Assembly (NCBI GenBank): GCA_902467875.1
Contig: CABQWP010000062.1
Coordinates: 1 to 12,023 of the forward strand
Direction of reading: 5' to 3'
DNA length: 12,023 nt
From: an uncultured Collinsella sp.
GTDB taxonomy: Bacteria; Actinomycetota; Coriobacteriia; Coriobacteriales; Coriobacteriaceae
The notes beneath the pieces are model-generated. The model saw only the letters and a list, made by a program, of their open reading frames with translations, ran no database searches and was not told the origin of the DNA. This document shows positions 1 to 5,719 of the stretch, in pieces (the first letter of the stretch is position 1; each line of letters opens with the position of its first letter). A program made the translations under genes and the position numbers.

Positions 1-256
1 GGACTTGCAGCGACGGACCTCAGGACGCTCTTACACCACGTCTGCGCGCGCCACCCCGCGGGTGCGGGAGCGGGCGCACAAAAGCGCATTGAAAGCCTGA
101 CTTTGAGCTCCGGCGCCTCGAGGACCGCTCATTTTTTTGCAGAATGCGGCCCGCGGCGCCTGTCTCTCGCCCAAAATCCAGTATGCAGGCACCCTCGGCT
201 GCTGAATACTCCCAAAAATGCACGCCGCATCCTACCCCAGGCACTTGCAGCAAGAA
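1..256. other. Intergenic stretch with no convincing gene
   Basis: No frame here has a good ribosome binding site together with a recognisable product. The longest minus-strand frame (20-253, 77 codons) would need a TTG start with no Shine-Dalgarno sequence and ends in a low-complexity Arg/Pro-rich tail. The DNA has short inverted repeats, for example CCCGC/GCGGG around 55-70, ATGCGGC near 143 with GCCGCAT near 225, and AGTAT near 180 with ATACT near 207. It looks like an intergenic repeat or gene remnant, and a upstream gene beyond the window edge cannot be excluded. I assign no function. Confidence 0.5.
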
Positions 257-441
257 GACGAATAGCCTCGGCCTCCCCGGTTACCGCAGGAGGCCCCAGG
301 GCTTACCTCCCAAATCTTTCCGCAGGACGGAAGGATCCCGCCGCGCGAAGCGCACGGCGGGATCCTGACATGTCCGAGGACGATTTGGGAGGTAAGCCCT
401 GGGGTCTCCGATGAGAGCAGTTTCGGCCGAGGCTATTCGTC
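257..441. repeat. 185-bp in-register palindrome overlapping the pfkA 3' end
   Basis: Three perfect arm pairs are nested around one centre near position 349: 257-273 with 425-441 (17 bp), 294-316 with 382-404 (23 bp) and 333-343 with 355-365 (11 bp). Every pair of positions sums to 698, so the arms are exactly in register. The two mismatched stretches between them are the same length on each side (20 and 20 nt, 16 and 16 nt). The apical loop is 11 nt and can itself close through GCGC. The unpaired stretches can form small local hairpins such as CGGTTACCG (279-287). The outer right arm contains the last codons and TAG stop of pfkA. The structure could act as a transcript-end hairpin, although it has no T-tract. 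It could also be a MITE-like foldback element. The palindrome is directly visible; its role is unknown. Confidence 0.85.
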
Positions 442-1512
442 GCCGAAGCTGATGCCCAGCGCCTTGGCCTCGCGTACCAGGTCGCTCTGGGGGTCGACGT
501 ACTTGAGCTTGCCGGCGACCTCCTCGAGCGGCATGTGGCACATCTTGCCGTCACGCAGGGCAATCATGTAGCCAAACTCGCCGCGCAGGCAGCCGAGCGC
601 TGCCTCGACGCCGCACTGGGTCGCAAAGATGCGGTCCTGGGCGTCGGGCTGGCCGCCGCGCTGCGTGTGGCCGGGGATGGCGACGCGGGTCTCGCGACCA
701 GTCTTGGCTTCGATCTCCTTGGCGATGTCGTAGACGATCGATGGGCTCGTGCGCTCGGCGAGCTTCTTCTTGTACTCCTTCTTGGACAGCGCCGCGTCTT
801 CCTTGGAGATAGCGCCCTCGGCGACGGCCACGATGGTAAAGCGGCTGCCGGTCTCCATGCGATGCTCGATGGTCTTGATAACCTGGTCCATGTCGTAGGG
901 AATCTCGGGAATCAAGATGACATCCGCGCCGCCCGCGACGCCGGCGTACAGCGGGATCCAGCCAACCTTGTGGCCCATGATCTCGATAACGAACACGCGG
1001 CCGTGGCTCGAGGCGGTAGTGTGGATGTCGTCGATGCACTTGGTGGCGACGTCGATGGCGCTCGTAAAGCCAAACGTCAGCTCGGTGCCCCAAGTGTCGT
1101 TATCGATGGTCTTGGGCAGGGCGATAACGTTGAGGCCCTCTTCGCGCAGGCGGTTGGCGGTCTTGGTGGAGCCGTTGCCGCCCAGCATAAACAGGCAGTC
1201 GAGCTGCAGCTTATGATAGGTGTGGACCATCGCCGGCACCTTCTCGACACCATCGGCTTCGGGGGTATCCAGGCGCTTGAACGGCGTGCGGCTCGTGCCC
1301 AGGATGGTGCCGCCGCGGGTGAGGATGCCGCTAAAATCGGCGGGCGTCATGACGCGGAACCTGCTGTAGATAAGGCCCTGATAGCCGTCCTCAAAGCCAT
1401 AAATCTCGATAGGCTCTTCGCTATTGGTCATAAGCGTTTTGACAATGCCGCGCATGGTGGCGTTGAGCGCCTGGCAGTCGCCGCCACTAGTAAGAAGACC
1501 GATCCTAAGCAT
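433..1512 (-). CDS. pfkA: 6-phosphofructokinase (PfkA family, group III-like)
   Basis: Cytoplasmic glycolytic kinase that phosphorylates fructose 6-phosphate to fructose 1,6-bisphosphate. The 359-residue product has the full family order: SGGDCQALNA (9-18) for nucleotide binding, GGNGS (111-115), PKTIDND (133-139) with catalytic Asp137, EIMGH (177-181) for sugar phosphate, and GHTQRGG (281-287). Gly114 matches the ATP-type residue (E. coli Gly104). Lys134 matches the Lys found in PPi-dependent and actinobacterial group III enzymes (E. coli Gly124). The phosphoryl donor is therefore most likely ATP, but PPi cannot be excluded. Asn113 replaces the usual Mg-binding Asp. The ATG at 1512 has a good GGAAGGA Shine-Dalgarno sequence at 1519-1525. 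The gene is probably monocistronic: a hairpin lies upstream and its stop codon is embedded in the large palindrome downstream. Confidence 0.93.
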   Translation of the reverse strand: MLRIGLLTSGGDCQALNATMRGIVKTLMTNSEEPIEIYGFEDGYQGLIYSRFRVMTPADFSGILTRGGTILGTSRTPFKRLDTPEADGVEKVPAMVHTYHKLQLDCLFMLGGNGSTKTANRLREEGLNVIALPKTIDNDTWGTELTFGFTSAIDVATKCIDDIHTTASSHGRVFVIEIMGHKVGWIPLYAGVAGGADVILIPEIPYDMDQVIKTIEHRMETGSRFTIVAVAEGAISKEDAALSKKEYKKKLAERTSPSIVYDIAKEIEAKTGRETRVAIPGHTQRGGQPDAQDRIFATQCGVEAALGCLRGEFGYMIALRDGKMCHMPLEEVAGKLKYVDPQSDLVREAKALGISFGDE

Positions 1513-1531
1513 GGTGAATCCTTCCGGGCAA

Positions 1532-1540
1532 GTTATAACA
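1532..1540 (-). promoter_or_regulatory. Possible extended -10 promoter for pfkA
   Basis: Read on the minus strand this is TGTTATAAC, an extended -10 element (TGnTATAAT with one mismatch). There is no -35 hexamer at 17 bp, where the GC-rich hairpin arm lies instead. The predicted start near 1525 would fall at the edge of the Shine-Dalgarno sequence, so the true promoter may be further upstream. Confidence 0.35.
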
Positions 1541-1550
1541 TGCGCATAAG

Positions 1551-1583
1551 TTTACCCCCGCACACTGTTGATGCGGGGGTAAA
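1551..1583 (-). terminator. Hairpin between the amidase gene and pfkA (terminator or operator)
   Basis: A perfect 12-bp inverted repeat, TTTACCCCCGCA (1551-1562) and TGCGGGGGTAAA (1572-1583), with a 9-nt loop. It sits about 70 nt after the amidase stop codon and directly upstream of the pfkA -10-like element. No U-tract follows on either strand, so as a terminator it would be of the U-less type. It overlaps the expected -35 position of the pfkA promoter, so an operator role is equally possible. The structure is certain; the function is inferred. Confidence 0.55.
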
Positions 1584-1652
1584 ACGTGTTAGCTCAAGCG
1601 TATGGAAATGTAAACAACGTCAGGCGGGCGTAAGGACGACGGTGCCAGCTCC

Positions 1653-2738
1653 TTACAGTGCGAAGGCGTCGACGTCGCTCCAGTGACGGCGCAGCGTGAT
1701 GGCGGCAGCGGGCTCGGTATTGTCAAAGACGACCGACCACTGCGTGTTGCTGGTGATGTCTTCCGGATTGGGCTTTTGCGCCGCAGCGCGTAGGGCCTTC
1801 CAAGCGACTGCCTCGTCTTGGGCGCCGACATGGGCGTCGAGGACATCGGCGATTGCGATGGCGCGCTCTTTACCATGGCCCAGCTCGCCATTCTTTTGGT
1901 TGGGCAGCACTTCGTCGCCATAGCAGGCGTAGAAGTTCGTAACCTGGCGTACAGGAGTCGCTTTGAAAGCGCGGTCCGGATCGCGCGGATCCCACTCTAC
2001 TACGCGCGCGTCACCGGCGGCGTCGTTGATAAAGAAGTGGTAATCGCGTCCTGCCATAGCGTGCATGTCGTAGGCGGAAAGCAGGTCGACAGCTTCTTGC
2101 GTGGTGGCGGCACGGTCGAGCACCAGGCGGATGGCGAGCGAGGTATTGATGACGGGGCGTTGCGTGTCCTGGTCACAGGGCTTGGAATCCAGGGTGAGTA
2201 CGGCAATGGACACGCCACATTCGTTGACGCCGTCGAGCTGGGCAAACGGGCCCATCAACGCCGCGGCGCGTTCGGTGACGGAGTCAAGCGGAGTGTTGGC
2301 GCCCAGGTTATTGAGGGCGGCAAACCCGATGGAAGCATAGCCGCCGCGTGGGTGATTGCGCACCAGCAGCGCCGAGGTGTCGTCCTTAAAGTCGTAATTG
2401 CGACCGGTGCGCACGCGGCCTTCGGCATCTACGGCGACAAAAGCGCTGCAGGCAAACTGGGGCGCCTGGACATGTACCGGCACACCGGGCAGCGCCTGCG
2501 CCACCACGGCATCGATGTAGGCCTGGTCGTCGCGCACGCCAGCGGCGATGATGCGATCAAGATCGTAGTCGTAGGCGATGTCGATTGCGTACAGGTCATA
2601 GCCATCCGCGTAGCCGGTCAAGCGTTTGAGCGACGCGGCGGACTTGATTTGCTTGTGATAAACGATACCGGTGGCAGCGGCAAGGCCGACGGCGACTCCC
2701 GCGACACCGCAAGCGATGGCAATGTTACGTGGCTTCAT
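1653..2738 (-). CDS. Membrane-anchored choloylglycine hydrolase-family (linear amide C-N) hydrolase
   Basis: The 361-residue product is predicted to be an Ntn-hydrolase of the bile salt hydrolase, penicillin V acylase and NAAA superfamily, which cleaves linear amide bonds. Residues 5-27 form a hydrophobic signal-anchor, so the enzyme probably acts outside the membrane. The nucleophile is likely Cys97 in FACSAF. Arg113 and Asp116 in GRNYDF lie 16 and 19 residues after it, the same spacing as Cys2/Arg18/Asp21 of bile salt hydrolase. GVNECG (Asn172) and VTNFY (Asn268) match the Asn82 and Asn175 regions. The residue equivalent to Arg228 is not evident; NTQWSVVFD (331-339) occupies that area. Because Cys97 is internal, activity should need removal of the first 96 residues, as in NAAA and acid ceramidase. 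The ATG at 2738 has an AGAGGAG Shine-Dalgarno sequence. The gene is divergent from the aminopeptidase. The substrate cannot be told from sequence. Confidence 0.85.
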   Translation of the reverse strand: MKPRNIAIACGVAGVAVGLAAATGIVYHKQIKSAASLKRLTGYADGYDLYAIDIAYDYDLDRIIAAGVRDDQAYIDAVVAQALPGVPVHVQAPQFACSAFVAVDAEGRVRTGRNYDFKDDTSALLVRNHPRGGYASIGFAALNNLGANTPLDSVTERAAALMGPFAQLDGVNECGVSIAVLTLDSKPCDQDTQRPVINTSLAIRLVLDRAATTQEAVDLLSAYDMHAMAGRDYHFFINDAAGDARVVEWDPRDPDRAFKATPVRQVTNFYACYGDEVLPNQKNGELGHGKERAIAIADVLDAHVGAQDEAVAWKALRAAAQKPNPEDITSNTQWSVVFDNTEPAAAITLRRHWSDVDAFAL

Positions 2739-2899
2739 GACGACTCCTCTCGTCCTGTTAGCGTAATTGTCGCAAAAGGTGCACGGGCATGATGGCTCAA
2801 CTTGGTGAGTGGCGCGGAATTAAGCACGGAATGAAGAGTGCGGCACTGGCGTGGCGGGGTATGCTGGAGGGGACCATCAACCCAGCGAAAGGGGAGAGC

Positions 2900-4285
2900 A
2901 TGACGGATCAGGAAACGCTCGAGCGCGCACATGTGACGGCCGACGATATCGAGGCCGCCAACGATCTTATCGACTTTATCGAGGCATGCCCCAGCATGTT
3001 CCATACGGCGGCGACCATTATGGCCGAGCTCGACGAGGCGGGCTTTACCTACCTGCCCGAGAACGCGGCGTGGGACATCGAGCCGGGCGGGCGTTATTAC
3101 ACGCAGCGCAACACCTCGAGCGTTGTTGCCTTTAAGGTGGGCGAGGACCTGGCCGCGACGTGGGGCGAGGACGGCGTTGCCGGTGACTATCATTTTCAGC
3201 TCACGGCGTCGCACAGCGATTCTCCGACGTTTAAGGTCAAGGCCGTGCCCGAGCTCGACGGCGCAGGCGAGACGCTGCGCCTGAACACCGAGGCCTACGG
3301 CGGCATGATTGACTACACCTGGTTCGACCGTCCGCTGGCGCTCGCGGGTCGCGTGCTGGTGCGCGAAGGCGACCGTATTGAGAGCCGTCTGCTTGCCACC
3401 GAGCGCGAGGTCGCTATCATTCCGAGCCTTGCCATCCACATGAACCGCGGCGTTAACGAGGGTTTTGCTCCCAACCGAGCCGTCGACCTGTGCCCGCTCA
3501 TCAGCGCTGGCGAGCTTAAGCAGGGCGACTTTGATGCTCTGATCGCCGACGAGCTGGACGTTGAGCCCGATCAGATTCTGGGCCGCGATCTGTTCCTGGT
3601 CAATCGTCAGGATGCGCGCATTTGGGGCTGGGCCGACGAGTTTATCTCGACGCCCAAGCTCGACGACCTGGCCTGCGCCTATACCTCGCTGCAGGCATTT
3701 TTGGGTGCCGAGAACGCGCACGACGTTTCGGTCTTTTGCTGCTTTGATAATGAGGAGGTTGGCTCCGAGACCAAGCAGGGCGCCATGTCGACGTTCTTGG
3801 CCGATGCGCTACGCCGCATTAACGGCTCGCTGGGCTTTGACGACGAGTCGTACCATCGCGCACTTGCCGCCTCGATGCTCGTGAGCTGCGACAACGCACA
3901 TGCCGTGCATCCCAATCATGCCGAGAAGTGCGATGCCCGCAACCAGGTGGTGCTCAACGGTGGTATCGTCATCAAGGAGGCAGCCAACCAGCACTATTGC
4001 ACCGATGCCTTTAGCCGTGCGGTGTTCCAAGCCATTTGCGATGATGCCGACGTGCCCACGCAGGCCTTCGCCAACAAGAGCGATATGGCTGGCGGTTCTA
4101 CGCTGGGCAATCTGTCGAACATGCAGGCGAGCATGCATGCCGTGGACGTGGGCCTGCCGCAGCTTGCCATGCACTCGAGCTACGAGACCGGCGGCGTGCG
4201 CGACGTGATGTACGCGATCCGCGCCCTCACCGCCTTCTACGAGCGCAACCTAACCATCAACGGCGCCGAAAGTGTGGAACTCTAA
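2900..4285 (+). CDS. M18 family metallo-aminopeptidase
   Basis: Zinc-dependent cytosolic exopeptidase of the aspartyl aminopeptidase family, removing N-terminal (often acidic) residues from peptides. The 461-residue product is full length and carries all metal and catalytic motifs: ASHSDSP with His105, LDDL with Asp255, DNEEVG with general-base Glu285 and metal-binding Glu286, SCDNAHAVHPN with Asp331, and MHSSYETGG with His425. The open frame extends upstream to 2789, but the ATG at 2900 is preferred because GAAAGGGGAG precedes it at ideal spacing and homology begins after it. The gene is divergent from the amidase across 161 bp and convergent with proB, with two hairpins in between. Substrate preference within M18 is not resolved by sequence alone. 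Confidence 0.93.
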   Translation: MTDQETLERAHVTADDIEAANDLIDFIEACPSMFHTAATIMAELDEAGFTYLPENAAWDIEPGGRYYTQRNTSSVVAFKVGEDLAATWGEDGVAGDYHFQLTASHSDSPTFKVKAVPELDGAGETLRLNTEAYGGMIDYTWFDRPLALAGRVLVREGDRIESRLLATEREVAIIPSLAIHMNRGVNEGFAPNRAVDLCPLISAGELKQGDFDALIADELDVEPDQILGRDLFLVNRQDARIWGWADEFISTPKLDDLACAYTSLQAFLGAENAHDVSVFCCFDNEEVGSETKQGAMSTFLADALRRINGSLGFDDESYHRALAASMLVSCDNAHAVHPNHAEKCDARNQVVLNGGIVIKEAANQHYCTDAFSRAVFQAICDDADVPTQAFANKSDMAGGSTLGNLSNMQASMHAVDVGLPQLAMHSSYETGGVRDVMYAIRALTAFYERNLTINGAESVEL

Positions 4286-4288
4286 AAT

Positions 4289-4326
4289 CTGCCAAAAAGG
4301 GACAGGTTTACTTTGGCAGGTTTTAT
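4289..4326 (+). terminator. Intrinsic terminator of the aminopeptidase gene
   Basis: The stem CTGCCAAA (4289-4296) and TTTGGCAG (4312-4319) encloses a 15-nt loop containing GGGACAGG and is followed by GTTTTATTT. It starts 3 nt after the stop codon. The loop sequence resembles that of the hairpin at 8002-8039. Confidence 0.75.
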
Positions 4327-4405
4327 TTGGGCAAATGCCGCAATGCCAACAGCTGGACAGAATTGTTATGACACCGCAGGTTGAGCAAACGTCAGCGAGC
4401 GATGT

Positions 4406-4491
4406 CCAGAGCGAACAAGTTGGCATGAAAAAGGCAAGGCATAGACCTTCTGGTCATGCCTCGCCTTTTGAATGACAAATTGTCGCTCTGG
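4406..4491. terminator. Bidirectional terminator hairpin between convergent genes
   Basis: The core hairpin is AAAAGGC (4429-4435) with GCCTTTT (4463-4469), then AGGCAT with ATGCCT, then GACC with GGTC around a TTCT loop, with one mismatch and one bulged A. The A-run on one side and the T-run on the other suit termination in both directions. An outer stem, CCAGAGCG (4406-4413) with CGCTCTGG (4484-4491), extended by ACAA/TTGT, encloses it. It lies 3' of both the aminopeptidase and proB. Confidence 0.8.
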
Positions 4492-4512
4492 GCGGCGCGC
4501 AGCGTCGACCCG

Positions 4513-5640
4513 TTAGGCGAAGACGATTAGGTTATCCCTGTGTATCGCCGGCTTCTCGGCCAGGTTAGCGAGCAGGCGGTTGCTGGCGATCTGGTCCTGG
4601 CGGCGGCCGGCTGCAAGCTCCAGCACGTCCGAATCGGCCTCGGCGATACCGCGGGCGACGACCATACCGCTCGGATCGCACACATCGAGCACATCGCCCT
4701 CGGCAAACTGGCCATCGACCTCGCGAATACCCACCGCAAGCAGGGAAGAGCCACGGCTGACCAGCGCCTTCGCAGCACCGTCATCAACCGTCACCGAGCC
4801 GTGGGCCTTGTCGCCCAGCGCGATCCACAGTTTGCGGGGTGCGATGTCCAGACGCTCCGCCGGCGGATCGAACAGCGTGCCCACGCTCTCGCCGCGGGCG
4901 AGGCGCACGAGCGCATCGGGCTCCTCGCCCGAGCAAATCACGCTCTGAATGCCCGCCGTCATCAGGATGCGGCTCGCGCGGATCTTGGTAATCATGCCGC
5001 CCGTGCCCACCGATGTGGAAGAATCGCCCGCCGAGGCAATAATCTTGGCATCGATCTTATGCACGACAGGAACAAACTCGGCCGTGGGGTCCTCATGCGG
5101 ATTGGCAGTATAGAGACCATCGATGTCCGAGAGCGTCACGCACAGATCGGCAGATACCAGGCAGCTCACGAGCGCCGCCAGTGTGTCGTTGTCGCCAAAC
5201 TTGATCTCGTCGACGGTAACGGTGTCGTTTTCGTTGACGACCGGCACCACGCCCAGCTCCACCAGACGCAGCAGGGCGTCGCGCGCGTGCAGGTAGGACG
5301 TGCGACGCGCCGTGTCGTGACGCGTGAGCAGCACGAGCGAGGTGAGCAGGTCGCGCGCATGGAACTCCTCGTCGTAGGCCGACGAGATGATGCACTGACC
5401 AGCCGAGGCGCAGGCCTGCAGGCTCGGAAGGTCGCCGACCGGCTTGCGGTCGAAGCCCAACACGGGATAGCCACAGGCAATAGCGCCCGAGCTCACCACG
5501 ACCAGACGCCAGCCGAGCTTGCGCAGCGCTGCGGCTTGATCGGCAAGTCCGCCGATAAAGGCGCGGTTGACCTTGCCATCGGCGCCCACCACCGTGGACG
5601 AACCGATCTTTACCACCATCGTTTTATAAGAAGTCGTCAT
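4513..5640 (-). CDS. proB: Glutamate 5-kinase (gamma-glutamyl kinase) with PUA domain
   Basis: First committed step of proline synthesis: glutamate plus ATP gives gamma-glutamyl phosphate in the cytoplasm. The 375 residues comprise an amino-acid kinase domain (about 8-255) and a C-terminal PUA domain (about 268-355). Visible motifs are VVKIGSS with Lys11, VVSSGAI (48-54), NENDTV (136-141), FGDNDTLAA (148-156), LSDIDGLY (170-177) and GTGGMITK (212-219). The C-terminus, IHRDNLIVF, matches the usual end of ProB, so the gene is complete. The ATG at 5640 lacks a strong Shine-Dalgarno sequence, and Met8 is an alternative start. It lies 79 bp downstream of pncB with no clear terminator between, so co-transcription is plausible. 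The usual partner proA is not beside it in this window. Confidence 0.95.
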   Translation of the reverse strand: MTTSYKTMVVKIGSSTVVGADGKVNRAFIGGLADQAAALRKLGWRLVVVSSGAIACGYPVLGFDRKPVGDLPSLQACASAGQCIISSAYDEEFHARDLLTSLVLLTRHDTARRTSYLHARDALLRLVELGVVPVVNENDTVTVDEIKFGDNDTLAALVSCLVSADLCVTLSDIDGLYTANPHEDPTAEFVPVVHKIDAKIIASAGDSSTSVGTGGMITKIRASRILMTAGIQSVICSGEEPDALVRLARGESVGTLFDPPAERLDIAPRKLWIALGDKAHGSVTVDDGAAKALVSRGSSLLAVGIREVDGQFAEGDVLDVCDPSGMVVARGIAEADSDVLELAAGRRQDQIASNRLLANLAEKPAIHRDNLIVFA

Positions 5641-5719
5641 ACGTCAAACCAATCAACTGTTCAGCGAACGGCCGAGCTGGCGGCCAAGGGAGCGTGACTC
5701 GCCCCTACCGCCCAAGGAA

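Noticed and set aside
535..1686. Long plus-strand open frame opposite pfkA
   Set aside because: It is the antisense shadow of pfkA. It has no recognisable product, and pfkA has all family motifs and a good ribosome binding site.
2732..2738. Lipoprotein signal for the amidase (Cys10 in IAIAC)
   Set aside because: The -3 residue is Ala rather than Leu/Val/Ile, and the hydrophobic stretch continues well past Cys10, which fits a signal-anchor better than a lipobox.
2789..2899. N-terminal extension of the M18 aminopeptidase
   Set aside because: The ATG at 2900 has a near-ideal Shine-Dalgarno sequence, and the extension has no family similarity or signal sequence.
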